DNA from: a virus
DNA length: 64,000 bases
Strand: one strand, 5' to 3'
IMG/VR virus record: IMGVR_UViG_3300047472_000037
Location: 1-64,000 of that record
Shown here: one piece after another, positions 42,052 to 50,129 of the stretch
Layout of the letters: each line of letters opens with the position of its first letter
Numbering within the stretch: position 1 is the first letter of the stretch
The notes under the pieces: generated by a model
Told to the model about the DNA's origin: nothing
The model's database searches: none
The model's input: only the letters and a program-made list of their open reading frames with translations
Translations under genes and position numbers: made by a program

Positions 42052-42789
42052 ATGGATGCCATTGCCAAGAGCGTGCTTCAATACATTCAACAACAGAAGT
42101 CCCATGCAGTTATCGCTGGTGGGGCTGCCCGTGATGAATACCTCAGTCTGATCCCTCGTGATTATGATATTTGGGTTCAAGGTAAGTATGACTTCATGGG
42201 ATTGATCTCTGAGTATGATGTCAAAGACTTTAGACAGAAGGGTACATCTTACGACAAGGCGTTCCATGACAACGGTATCAGAGAGGTCTTCTCTTTTTCT
42301 GTTGAAGGAAGATCATTCGATGTGATGACTTACAAGGATAAGTACTTCGAAGAAGATGAATTCGGAAAGAAAGTAGTCGAGAAATTCGATTTCGGTCTGA
42401 ACATGGTGTACTACGATGGTGTATCTATCGATGACACTAATAGGAACTTCCGAGATGACATGGATATTTCTACTATGTCTCTTATTAATCTTGAAAGTAT
42501 GGAACACCTTCCTACTGCCATTCGTAGATTTGAGAAGTTCAATCAAAAGTTCTCTGTCCAACAGAATGCCCCAGAGAATTCATGGGCGTTCAGAGCACCT
42601 TGCCTGAAGCTTCTGACTGAGAAGAAGGAAGAATACAAACCCTTTGGTCGTAAGAAACTATACTGGACTGCTGAACCAGCACTGGGTGAATGGATTGGTG
42701 AAATTGCTACACCCCCAGTACCTCCTATGCCAGCAGTGCAAGCATTCGATTGGGATACTCCAGAAGCTGAAATAGAAGATAATTTTTAA
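42052..42789 (+). CDS. nucleotidyltransferase-fold protein
   Basis: 245 residues. VIAGGAARDEYLSLIPRDYDIWV is the GG-x-x-R-D plus D-x-D-like pattern of the pol-beta/CCA-adding superfamily. C-terminus P- and E-rich with acidic EIEDNF. The two tRNAs differ in encoded CCA, so a CCA-adding function can be imagined, but it is more likely a phage nucleotidyltransferase of unknown target. Confidence 0.65.
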   Translation: MDAIAKSVLQYIQQQKSHAVIAGGAARDEYLSLIPRDYDIWVQGKYDFMGLISEYDVKDFRQKGTSYDKAFHDNGIREVFSFSVEGRSFDVMTYKDKYFEEDEFGKKVVEKFDFGLNMVYYDGVSIDDTNRNFRDDMDISTMSLINLESMEHLPTAIRRFEKFNQKFSVQQNAPENSWAFRAPCLKLLTEKKEEYKPFGRKKLYWTAEPALGEWIGEIATPPVPPMPAVQAFDWDTPEAEIEDNF

Positions 42790-42806
42790 CAAAAAGGAAT
42801 AAGATC

Positions 42807-43475
42807 ATAGCGACACGTTACATGACTTTGAAGGGCCGCATTAAGTGGGCTCAAGTATATCAGCCAGATAATTTCTCTGGTGCTGAAAACTGGAAGGTAA
42901 ACTTCTATCCTTATGACGGAGAAGAGTGGGAAAAGTTTGATGCCACTGGTCTCGAACTGAAACGTAAGGTGGATAACTCTCCAACTGATTCTCTCCTGTT
43001 TAATGAGAAGTTCGTAACTTTCCGTCGTCCTACCAAGAAGGTTATCCGAGAAGAGTTCGTAGTGTTCTCCCCACCGGAGATTACTGGTGAGATTACCGTT
43101 AAGTATGTAGATGAAGAAGGCGAAAAGATCCGCCAGTATAACAAGGGTGAGAAGAAGTCCATCGTTCGAGTGGATGCAGAAGGTGAACCAATCAAGGGTA
43201 ACATCGAATGGGATAACGAAGATACTCGTAAATTCCTCATCCCGAATGGTTCTCTTGCTCTTGTGAACTTCTCTTACTATGACACAGCTAAGGGTAAGGG
43301 CCATAGGTTGGAAGGTATTCGAATCCTTGAGATCGCTGAATACAATAAGCCTGAAGAAGTTGTCGATGAAGAAGTAGAGGAAGTTAAGGAAGTAAAAGTA
43401 GAAGAGAAGAAGTCCAAAAAGAAAGAAGAAACGAAGACTTTCCACGAAGACCTAGACGATAAATTGCCTTGGTAG
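42807..43475 (+). CDS. single-stranded DNA-binding protein (gp2.5-like), probable ATA start
   Basis: ATG 42822 lacks a ribosome site, while AAAAAGGAATAAGATC precedes ATA 42807, giving ATRY before MTLKGRIKWAQV. 222 residues with that start. OB-fold-like strands in WKVNFYPYDGEEW and the KGKGHRLEGIRI region; C-terminus is acidic ending EDLDDKLPW, the typical SSB tip with a terminal aromatic residue. Sits between polymerase and exonuclease genes as in T7-like modules. Confidence 0.8.
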   Translation: MATRYMTLKGRIKWAQVYQPDNFSGAENWKVNFYPYDGEEWEKFDATGLELKRKVDNSPTDSLLFNEKFVTFRRPTKKVIREEFVVFSPPEITGEITVKYVDEEGEKIRQYNKGEKKSIVRVDAEGEPIKGNIEWDNEDTRKFLIPNGSLALVNFSYYDTAKGKGHRLEGIRILEIAEYNKPEEVVDEEVEEVKEVKVEEKKSKKKEETKTFHEDLDDKLPW

Positions 43476-43483
43476 GAGATAGT

Positions 43484-43693
43484 ATGATTCCCGAATACAC
43501 AGAATATCTTATTGAATTTGACACTCCCCATTTAGTGGTCTACGTATCTGGTCTCACACCAGAAGGTTACTGGGAGGAAATTCGAGTAGAAGATGAAGTA
43601 GATAATCCAGAGGACTTCGCTCTGGGTATGGTTGAGGGCTTTAAGAGTCTCGGTCACTTCGCTCAAGCACAACCAGTCAGTTTGGATGCATGA
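43484..43693 (+). CDS. 69-residue acidic protein
   Basis: ATG 43484 after TAGGAGATAGT. Beta-hairpin-like TEYLIEFDTPHLVVYVSGLTPEGY and acidic VEDEVDNPEDF. ATGA overlap with the exonuclease. No family recognised. Confidence 0.6.
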   Translation: MIPEYTEYLIEFDTPHLVVYVSGLTPEGYWEEIRVEDEVDNPEDFALGMVEGFKSLGHFAQAQPVSLDA

Positions 43694-44445
43694 GGACATT
43701 ACTTATCGACGGTGATATTCTTTCCTACCAATGTGCAATCTTTAATGAAGTAGCAACAGAAATAGAACCTGGATACTGGGTTTGGCACTGTGAATTCGGT
43801 AAGGTCATCGACAGTATCAACTGGCAGATTTCTACCTACATGAAACGACTGGAAGCTGACAACTTCATCCTTTGTTTAACTGATAATGACAAGAACTTCA
43901 GAAAAGATATTTTAAGCACGTACAAAGGGAACAGGAGTAACCTTAAAAGACCTCTTGTTCTAAAGCCCACTCGCGAATACCTTATTAAGGAATTGGATGC
44001 GAGGATCACTCCCGGTTTAGAGGGGGATGATCTTATGGGAATTCTCTCCACAGAAGAAACTGATGATGAACGGATTATCGTATCTATCGATAAGGACTTG
44101 AAGACAATCAATGGTAAGTACTATAATCCGAATGCAGATGTAGTCGTAGAGATTACAGAAGAAGAAGCTGATTGGTGGCACCTATATCAAACACTAACTG
44201 GTGACACTATCGACGGATACAGTGGTTGTCCCTCCATTGGTGCTGTAACAGCCAAGAAGATACTTGATGAGAGTCCTACTTGGGATGCTGTCATCAAGAC
44301 GTACAAGAAGAAGGGACTGACAGAAGAAGATGCTTTAGTTCAAGCTCGTGTAGCTCGAATACTGAGATCCTCTGATATCGATAATGAGGGTAATCCAATC
44401 CTCTGGACACCGAAGGAGGACAACAATAAAAAAGAAACTTCCTAA
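43690..44445 (+). CDS. 5'-3' exonuclease (T7 gp6 / FEN-like)
   Basis: 251 residues. LLIDGDILSYQC (first acidic cluster), KDILSTYKGNR, GLEGDDLMGIL, IIVSIDKDL and GDTIDGYSGCPSIGAVTAKKIL give the complete set of FEN acidic motifs and the helix-hairpin-helix region. Removes primers and processes ends. Coupled to the upstream gene by ATGA. Confidence 0.9.
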   Translation: MRTLLIDGDILSYQCAIFNEVATEIEPGYWVWHCEFGKVIDSINWQISTYMKRLEADNFILCLTDNDKNFRKDILSTYKGNRSNLKRPLVLKPTREYLIKELDARITPGLEGDDLMGILSTEETDDERIIVSIDKDLKTINGKYYNPNADVVVEITEEEADWWHLYQTLTGDTIDGYSGCPSIGAVTAKKILDESPTWDAVIKTYKKKGLTEEDALVQARVARILRSSDIDNEGNPILWTPKEDNNKKETS

Positions 44446-44857
44446 AATCGGAAAAAGGATCGTTAAAAACTCTTCGGAATACGAATGCTATAAGAAGATT
44501 GAAGCCATGCTTCCAAAGGATATGACAGTCTCATATGAAACGGATAAGCTTCAATACACAACGACACATACGTACCTTCCCGACTTCACGATTAGATTTC
44601 AGAAGTCTGACGGTATTCATGCCCTTCTGGAATATAAAGGGAATGGCCGAGCATTCGATAATACTGTTAGACAGAAAATGATTGCAGTTAAACAACAATA
44701 CCCTGAACACACTTTTTATATTGTCTTCCACTCAGATGGAAAGATCGGCCCTAAACGAAAGGATGGTTCTTTCCTTAAACAATCCGATTGGGCGAAAAAG
44801 TATGGTTTTGAGTATTGTATAGGAAGGGATAACATCCCGGAATCCTGGTTTCTTTAA
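44426..44857 (+). CDS. endonuclease I (T7 gp3-like Holliday junction resolvase), probable ATA start
   Basis: A perfect AAGGAGG lies six bases before ATA 44426; the only upstream ATG (44384) lies inside the exonuclease gene without a site. With the ATA start the protein begins KKKLPKIGKRIVKNSSEYE and has 143 residues. Catalytic motifs: E in SSEYE, PDFTIR, and LEYKGNGRAFDN (E-x-K). It resolves branched DNA. Overlaps the exonuclease end by 20 bases. Confidence 0.85.
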   Translation: MKKKLPKIGKRIVKNSSEYECYKKIEAMLPKDMTVSYETDKLQYTTTHTYLPDFTIRFQKSDGIHALLEYKGNGRAFDNTVRQKMIAVKQQYPEHTFYIVFHSDGKIGPKRKDGSFLKQSDWAKKYGFEYCIGRDNIPESWFL

Positions 44858-44871
44858 GAGAAAGTTAATTT

Positions 44872-45051
44872 ATGAATACTTATGTTGTCATGCGTGCTGG
44901 TGGTGAAACTGGCACTACAATTGATGCTGATCATTTTATGGTTGACCCATCGGGTACTCTCTATCTTTTCAAGGGTGACATCATCGTCTCTGCTCATAAC
45001 GGTTGGGAAGACATCGTTCTAACATATGATGACCGGGAGGTATCTGAATGA
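44872..45051 (+). CDS. 59-residue protein, unknown
   Basis: ATG 44872, overlapping the next start at its stop (ATGA). Beta-rich: YVVMRAGGETGTTI, LYLFKGDIIVSAHNGW. Unknown function. Confidence 0.55.
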   Translation: MNTYVVMRAGGETGTTIDADHFMVDPSGTLYLFKGDIIVSAHNGWEDIVLTYDDREVSE

Positions 45052-45812
45052 GTGAAACTTATCTAATCCTTCCTGATCAGCACGCCGTGAGTTATCACAA
45101 CAATGATCGTGCAGACTGGGCAGCTCAACTTATTATCGACATCAGGCCAACGGTCGTGATTAATATGGGTGATGCTGTAGACCTTGAGTCCCTGAGTTCT
45201 TATGACAAAGGTAAGAGGGCATTCCAAGGTAGATCCTATAAGAACGATCTAAATGCACATCTTGATTTCCAAGAACGTCTTTGGGAACCTTTGAAGAGGC
45301 AGAAGAAGAAACTCCCTCATCGAGTATTCCTCGAAGGTAATCATGAAAATCGAATTGAACGTGCACTAGACCTTTCTCCTGAACTAGCTGGTACTATCGG
45401 GTTTGAAGACTTCCAGTTCGATAAGTACTATGATGAAGTCATCCGATATGATGGTGGTCTTCCGGGTATCTACAAGAGGGATAATATCCTCTTTGCCCAC
45501 TTCTTCCCAACAGGTATCTCAGGACGTCCTATCGGTGGAGAACGACCAGCTCATATGCTTCTGGCTAAGAATGGTATGTCCTCTATCGCTGCTCATAGCC
45601 ACACACTTGATTATGCCACTCGTAGAACCATCGCTGATGAATATCAGAACGGACTAGTAGTTGGTTGTTATCAAGACTTCGTTAACCCATGGGCTGGTCC
45701 CATCGGCAAGTTCTGGCAAGCAGGTATTCCTGTCCTCCGGAATGTAGAAAACGGTGGATTTGACTTCGAATGGATTAGCATTAAATCCCTACAGAAAGAA
45801 TACGGAAAGTAA
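45048..45812 (+). CDS. calcineurin-like metallophosphoesterase
   Basis: 254 residues. LPDQHAV (D-x-H), INMGDAVD (GD), LEGNHENRIE (GNHE), and HFFPTG followed by AAHSHTLDY (H-x-H) supply the metal ligands. Longer than minimal phage phosphatases. GGGAGG upstream. May act on nucleotides or nucleic-acid ends during replication. Confidence 0.88.
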   Translation: MSETYLILPDQHAVSYHNNDRADWAAQLIIDIRPTVVINMGDAVDLESLSSYDKGKRAFQGRSYKNDLNAHLDFQERLWEPLKRQKKKLPHRVFLEGNHENRIERALDLSPELAGTIGFEDFQFDKYYDEVIRYDGGLPGIYKRDNILFAHFFPTGISGRPIGGERPAHMLLAKNGMSSIAAHSHTLDYATRRTIADEYQNGLVVGCYQDFVNPWAGPIGKFWQAGIPVLRNVENGGFDFEWISIKSLQKEYGK

Positions 45813-45813
45813 A

Positions 45814-46053
45814 ATGACACTCAGGGCCACGTTAGAAATTATCCCATTTGGTGATGAAACTAAAGCAAGAGAAATAGTTGTATTGAATATCAGTAACGTT
45901 ACGTTTAAAGAGGGACGTGGCCCTAATGGCGAAGATACTTATGTCGTAGAGGTCAATGATTATAAGAACTATGACTCTAATACAAAGAGGATCTTTCACA
46001 AGAGAGAAGATGGAGCAGTTGCCCTAGTGGAGAAGGCGTGTCGAAATGTCTGA
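45814..46053 (+). CDS. 79-residue beta-rich protein
   Basis: ATG 45814, one base after the phosphatase stop. Strands LRATLEIIPFGDE, EIVVLNISNVTF, TYVVEVNDYKNY; polar C-terminus. Overlaps the HNH gene by 8 bases. Resembles small phage proteins found near replication genes. Unknown function. Confidence 0.6.
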   Translation: MTLRATLEIIPFGDETKAREIVVLNISNVTFKEGRGPNGEDTYVVEVNDYKNYDSNTKRIFHKREDGAVALVEKACRNV

Positions 46054-46528
46054 TAGAGATATCTGGTGGGTAAAAGATTACCTCACGTACAAAGATGGCC
46101 ATCTTTACTGGATAAAATGTGATGCCCCCTGGGTTGATATAACACAACCAGCAGGACATATTAGAAAAGATGGATATTTAGCTATAGGATTCAAGGGTAA
46201 GAATTACTTAGGACATCAGCTAATCTGGTTTTTGTGTTATAGAGAGGTAGCTGATCTCCTGGATCACATAGATAGAAACCCCAGTAATAATAGAATTGAA
46301 AATCTGCGACGAGCTGATAAAAGATTGAATAGCTTGAATAGAGATGCCCCTAGTAATTCTAAATCTGGAAAAGCTGGTGTATCGTGGGATAGCGCAAGGA
46401 ATAAATGGACAGTTAGGTGGAAAGAAACTAGTGGGAAATATTCTTTCCTTGGCTATTTCGAAGACCTTAACACTGCCATTGAAGTTAGAACTCGAAAAGA
46501 ACAGGAGGTACTGGGCGATGGGAAATAA
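46046..46528 (+). CDS. HNH endonuclease with AP2-like DNA-binding domain
   Basis: 160 residues. HNH core near residues 56-95: LGHQLIWFL, LDHIDRNPSNNRIENLRR. C-terminal SGKAGVSWDSARNKWTVRW ... YSFLGYFEDLNTAIEVR is an AP2 domain. This is the layout of free-standing homing nucleases. It overlaps both neighbours and the following phosphoesterase is frameshifted near its start, consistent with a disturbing insertion. Confidence 0.88.
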   Translation: MSDRDIWWVKDYLTYKDGHLYWIKCDAPWVDITQPAGHIRKDGYLAIGFKGKNYLGHQLIWFLCYREVADLLDHIDRNPSNNRIENLRRADKRLNSLNRDAPSNSKSGKAGVSWDSARNKWTVRWKETSGKYSFLGYFEDLNTAIEVRTRKEQEVLGDGK

Positions 46529-47022
46529 TATCTTTCTTATCTCAGACACTCACTTTCAATCATTCCAATATCATCAAGTATTGTGATCGTCCGTTCAAAG
46601 ATACAAAAGAAATGGATTGGACAATGGTAGAAAATTGGAACAAGGTAGTTAAGCCACAAGATAAGGTTTATCACTTGGGTGATGTTTACATGGGTGCCAC
46701 AAGGGGATATATCGAGAATATATTACAGCATCTTAATGGACATAAGAGGTTGATCCTAGGTAACCATGACAATGGGAAGGATCAAGTCCTTCAGAGATAT
46801 TTCGAAAAGATCGATGTCTGGAGGATGTTCCCTGAGTTTGGACTTCTTTTGACCCATGTTCCTGTTCATGAAAGTACTCTAGACAGAGGTATGGGGAAAG
46901 AACTTCTTAACGTTCACGGACATATCCATAACAAGGAGTCTCCTACTTCTAACCATTATAATGTTTCTGTTGAGATGATCGACTACACCCCAATCAATAT
47001 AGAGAATGTACGAATTCGTTAA
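46518..47022 (+). pseudogene. small metallophosphoesterase, frameshifted near start
   Basis: ATG 46518 (GGAGG upstream) reads MGNNIFLISDTHF, then stops at TGA 46584-46586. Removing one C at 46557 restores DTHFNHSNIIKYCDRPF, which continues in the long downstream frame with YHLGDV, ILGNHD, THVPVH and NVHGHIHN, the full metallophosphoesterase set. So one extra base breaks an otherwise normal gene of about 167 residues. It could be a true mutation or a sequence error; re-initiation at ATG 46612 would lose the D-x-H ligands. Confidence 0.85.
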
Positions 47023-47204
47023 TGAGTGATACTGATACAAAGTTTAAACATTCTAAGAAGCGCAATATTATGGCAAAGCATCTTAGGGATCAAGGTGATT
47101 ATAAAGGTGCCTATGCTATAAAGATTATTGATCCACGAAAAGAAGAATATAAGAGAAAGCATATGAGAGTGAGTGATATTGTAAATGATGAAAACGAGTA
47201 TTGA
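47022..47204 (+). CDS. 60-residue basic phage protein
   Basis: TAATG overlap. KHSKKRNIMAKHLRDQGDYKGAYAIKIIDPRKEEYKRK resembles a family of tiny basic phage proteins with an RNxxAK...KK...YKRK pattern. Role unknown. Overlaps the next frame. Confidence 0.55.
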   Translation: MSDTDTKFKHSKKRNIMAKHLRDQGDYKGAYAIKIIDPRKEEYKRKHMRVSDIVNDENEY

Positions 47205-47346
47205 GGACTGGCTAGAGAGGGAGCTAGAGAAAAAAGACTTTGAAACGATCCTAGAAGATTTCGATCTTGATCCGTATACAGTGTTCTGGTTGTTATTTCA
47301 AAATGGATTGATCGATGAAGAATTGATTGAATTGGAAGTAGATTGA
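47185..47346 (+). CDS. 53-residue acidic protein
   Basis: ATGATG at 47185 inside the end of the previous gene. Helical and acidic (IEDWLERELEKKDFETILEDFDLDPYTVFWLLFQNGLIDEEL). The pattern DLDPYTVFWLLFQNGLID resembles small proteins found beside phage protease or replication genes. Unknown role. Confidence 0.55.
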   Translation: MMKTSIEDWLERELEKKDFETILEDFDLDPYTVFWLLFQNGLIDEELIELEVD

Positions 47347-47531
47347 ATACTACAGACAGCTATACAATCAAGTACCCCCTCGAAGTATTTGAAGAGTGGT
47401 TGGAAGAGAGGGCTATGGAGGATGGTATCTTCTATGGTAACGGAAGAATTTCCATAACTAACATCACCTTCGACGATGTGAATGCATATGTCATAATTGA
47501 AGGTGAAATCTTACGGAGAATGGATTCATGA
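47343..47531 (+). CDS. 62-residue protein, TTG start
   Basis: TTG 47343 overlaps the preceding stop (TTGA). Acidic helix LEVFEEWLEERAMEDGIFYG, then strands RISITNITFDDVNAYVIIEGEIL. ATGA overlap with the protease gene. Unknown. Confidence 0.5.
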   Translation: MNTTDSYTIKYPLEVFEEWLEERAMEDGIFYGNGRISITNITFDDVNAYVIIEGEILRRMDS

Positions 47532-48292
47532 ACGCACATAAATTTTATACACTACTATCTGTCGGTGTCATTGGACTATCAGCCCTACTCTTCTTGGGCA
47601 AGGCTGTACGAGCAGACGAGGTAAGTACTTTTCAGAAACAAGCCGTGGACACTGTACTACAGTTGAATCGTAATTGTTCTGGTACTGTAGTTGATATTGG
47701 TGTTCCTTCGAGTACCTATATCCTTACTGCCAATCATTGCACGACAGAAGAAGCTGCTAATGATGCTCAGCGTGGTATGGTTTCTGTAGACGAGAAGGTA
47801 CATGGCAAACTCATTAGTACTGAACTTCTTCCCTATGATGTAGTTGTCCGTGATACTGCCAAGGATCTGGCTATTGTAAAGGTTCGTAAGGAAGGTCTCT
47901 TTCTACCTACCGCTAAGATCGCCAAGGAAGATCCTAGGGAAGGCGAACAGGTCTGGACTATCGGGTATCCTCTAGGACTCACTAGAACCGTCACAGAGGG
48001 CCGTATGGGCGACTACGAGGCTATCAATAAGGATATGACCGCTGATAACTTCGGTGATGCTCCTGATGGTCGTGTAATGTACCGTGCTACTCCCGCCCTA
48101 TATGGTGGTAACTCTGGTGGTGGTTTCTTCATTAAACGTAATGATGATTACCTTCTTGTTGGTGTATCTGACGCAGGCTTCCGTCAGTTCTTTGTTGCTG
48201 GTTATTATGTAACTCAGAGTGATGTGAATGACCTAGTCGGTCGTGCATTCAAAAAGACCGCTGAAATCGAACAGAAGAAGGCTAACGATTGA
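47528..48292 (+). CDS. secreted trypsin-like serine protease
   Basis: 254 residues. N-terminal signal-like segment (FYTLLSVGVIGLSALLFLGKAVRADE) with a likely cleavage near AVRADE. Catalytic triad: H in LTANHC, D in KDLAIV, S in GNSGGG. GYPLG and TEG patterns also match. Probably exported to the periplasm. Phage-encoded periplasmic proteases are uncommon; targets may be envelope or superinfecting-phage proteins. Confidence 0.85.
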   Translation: MNAHKFYTLLSVGVIGLSALLFLGKAVRADEVSTFQKQAVDTVLQLNRNCSGTVVDIGVPSSTYILTANHCTTEEAANDAQRGMVSVDEKVHGKLISTELLPYDVVVRDTAKDLAIVKVRKEGLFLPTAKIAKEDPREGEQVWTIGYPLGLTRTVTEGRMGDYEAINKDMTADNFGDAPDGRVMYRATPALYGGNSGGGFFIKRNDDYLLVGVSDAGFRQFFVAGYYVTQSDVNDLVGRAFKKTAEIEQKKAND

Positions 48293-48426
48293 TGGCAGGA
48301 GAAATAATCTTCTCTGCATTCGGGGGATTCTTATTTGGTCTGATCCTTGGGTGTATGCTAACATCGATGGATGCCAAAGATCGTGAAATAAAGGGTTTGA
48401 AGAAAAGAGTTGGTGAAGATGACTAA
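48292..48426 (+). CDS. 44-residue membrane protein
   Basis: ATG 48292 overlaps the protease stop. N-terminal span IIFSAFGGFLFGLILGCML, then a charged cytosolic helix DAKDREIKGLKKRVGE. Unknown function, perhaps linked to the protease. Confidence 0.5.
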   Translation: MAGEIIFSAFGGFLFGLILGCMLTSMDAKDREIKGLKKRVGEDD

Positions 48427-48679
48427 ACTAACATTTACAACTGATGAGGATCATGTTCATACCTTCGAAGGTGAAGTGATGATCGATGGTAAGCTGGAGG
48501 GATTTAGTATCCAGTTCACCAAGGAATTCCCAACGGGTAAAGATATTGGACACATGCTATATGCTGCTGCTAATCTGGCCAGTAGTAATCATTATGTAAA
48601 CCAGTATAATTCCATTGTAGACCTTCTAGAACAACTAGAGAAAGATCTAGAAGCGCTCAGTGGAGATAGTAATGGATGA
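48419..48679 (+). CDS. 86-residue protein
   Basis: ATG 48419 after GGTGAAG. Strands LTFTTDEDHVHTFEGEVMIDGK then helices LEQLEKDLEALSGD. No family recognised. Confidence 0.55.
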   Translation: MTKLTFTTDEDHVHTFEGEVMIDGKLEGFSIQFTKEFPTGKDIGHMLYAAANLASSNHYVNQYNSIVDLLEQLEKDLEALSGDSNG

Positions 48680-48791
48680 AGATAATGATCCACACTCGGA
48701 TGAATACTACTTCTATGCTGGCTGTTTGATTTCTGTCGGTATGGGGATACTGGTTGCTGTCTTCCTATACATGTTGAACAGTTTGTTGTAA
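48672..48791 (+). CDS. 39-residue membrane micro-protein
   Basis: ATG 48672 overlapping the previous end. Acidic start MDEDNDPHSDEYYF then one span CLISVGMGILVAVFLYML. Followed by a terminator. Confidence 0.45.
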   Translation: MDEDNDPHSDEYYFYAGCLISVGMGILVAVFLYMLNSLL

Positions 48792-48800
48792 TCATATCAG

Positions 48801-48825
48801 CCCTCGTAGAGATACGGGGGTTTTT
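48801..48825 (+). terminator. rho-independent terminator
   Basis: CCCTCGTA (48801-48808) pairs with TACGGGGG (48813-48820) followed by TTTTTC. Ends the protease-containing unit. Confidence 0.85.
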
Positions 48826-48842
48826 CTTTCTGAGGATTAAGA

Positions 48843-49088
48843 ATGTTTGAATCAGGTGATATTGTACAAGTGATCGTAGAGAGTTCTAGAACAGATTACG
48901 CTGGATATAAAGGGTTTTATGGTGAACATGTAAAGATTATAGCAGGACCATATGATGATGATTCTGTTCTAGTATCTATTTTGAATTCTGGTGAGAGTGC
49001 AGTCATGTATATAGATGAGATTGCTCAATTGGATTTTGAACTCCCATATGATCCAAAACAGATGCCAGACCAAGAGGACGATATTTGA
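48843..49088 (+). CDS. tagged small SH3-like protein 11, distant from the cluster
   Basis: 81 residues. MFESGDIVQVIVESSRTDYAGYKGFYGEHVKIIAGPYDDDSVLVSIL, a clear small-barrel pattern. Ends LPYDPKQMPDQEDDI. It is the only tagged gene outside 22.9-36.9 kb and precedes glutaredoxin with no gap. Its tag is identical in its last 13 residues to that of the frameshifted member at 25186-25459. Confidence 0.75.
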   Translation: MFESGDIVQVIVESSRTDYAGYKGFYGEHVKIIAGPYDDDSVLVSILNSGESAVMYIDEIAQLDFELPYDPKQMPDQEDDI

Positions 49089-49376
49089 ATGGCTGAATGG
49101 CATACCCTATACACCTCATCTGCTATTAATTGTCAGTGGTGTACTAAGGCTAAAGAACTATTGAACATTTACGGTATAGATTTCTATGAAAAAGATATTA
49201 ACGAGAATGAGACCTACAAGCAGGAATTTCTGGAAGCAGGTCATACAACTGTTCCACAACTATATCACGAAGGGACTCTGATCGGTGGCTACGAAGCAAC
49301 AGAAAGATACCTCAGACTCAAACATTCAGCCAAAGCAAGAGAAGAAGAATTGTCCGAACGACTCACAAGAATTTAG
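49089..49376 (+). CDS. glutaredoxin
   Basis: 95 residues. Active site CQWC near residue 15, TVPQLYHEG (cis-proline) and IGGYEATERYL (glutathione-binding GG). It probably reduces ribonucleotide reductase or other thiol proteins; a class II reductase is encoded 1.8 kb downstream. Confidence 0.88.
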   Translation: MAEWHTLYTSSAINCQWCTKAKELLNIYGIDFYEKDINENETYKQEFLEAGHTTVPQLYHEGTLIGGYEATERYLRLKHSAKAREEELSERLTRI

Positions 49377-49427
49377 AAAACGAATAGATTTCATTTTCGA
49401 ACAAAATAGGGATATGGGATACTATTG

Positions 49428-49610
49428 ATGAGTAATATCGATCCGTGGATTAAAGTCCTTGAGCGAATGAAAGAACGGGTGAAAGAACGAGACAAACTTA
49501 GGATAGAAGAGATCAAGAATTGTAAACATGATTGGAAGAACGACCATGATTTCGTTTATGATTACTGTCATCAGACTTGTTCAAAGTGTAAACACAAAAG
49601 GATGTTTTAA
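49428..49610 (+). CDS. 60-residue zinc-binding-like protein
   Basis: ATG 49428. Charged helix then CKHDW...YDYCHQTCSKCKHKRMF, a cysteine/histidine arrangement (C-x-H, C-x3-C-x2-C) able to bind zinc. Small phage proteins of this type occur next to nucleotide genes; role unknown. Confidence 0.55.
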   Translation: MSNIDPWIKVLERMKERVKERDKLRIEEIKNCKHDWKNDHDFVYDYCHQTCSKCKHKRMF

Positions 49611-49625
49611 TGGGATTTAAAACGT

Positions 49626-50126
49626 ATGGGTAAACGTAGTTCATTCGAACGTATCGAAAAGGATTTCTATCGGTCTATCGACTTACGGATAGGTTCCAGC
49701 CTAATCAGTCATATCCCCACCGGGATGAAATATTATGAGCCTTGTGTTGGACAAAAAGATCTGGTTGATCAATTAGGATTTATCGATTGTGTGGGTTCTA
49801 GTGATATAGAAAAAGATGCATTGACCCTGACAGTAGATGACCTTAATGAGGCAGATATGATTATCACTAATCCTCCGTGGACTAGATCAATTCTACATCC
49901 TATGATTAATCATTTTAGTTCAATGAAACCAACATGGCTTCTCTTTGATTCTGATTGGTCACATACGAAACAAAGCTCAGTGTATATGAAAGAATTATGT
50001 ACCGATATCGTTTCTGTCGGTAGATTGGTTTGGATTCCTGGTACTAAAGTGTCAGGGAAAGATAATTGTTCTTGGTACAGATTTGATAAAGATAAGTCAG
50101 ACGACACCAGATTTCACGGAAGGTGA
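49626..50126 (+). CDS. adenine-methyltransferase-like fold protein
   Basis: 166 residues. YEPCVGQKDL resembles the SAM motif I, and MIITNPPWTRS is the catalytic NPPW/DPPY motif of amino-methyltransferases. Shorter than usual DNA methyltransferases, without a target recognition domain. It may be a minimal or decayed methyltransferase. Confidence 0.65.
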   Translation: MGKRSSFERIEKDFYRSIDLRIGSSLISHIPTGMKYYEPCVGQKDLVDQLGFIDCVGSSDIEKDALTLTVDDLNEADMIITNPPWTRSILHPMINHFSSMKPTWLLFDSDWSHTKQSSVYMKELCTDIVSVGRLVWIPGTKVSGKDNCSWYRFDKDKSDDTRFHGR

Positions 50127-50129
50127 TTT

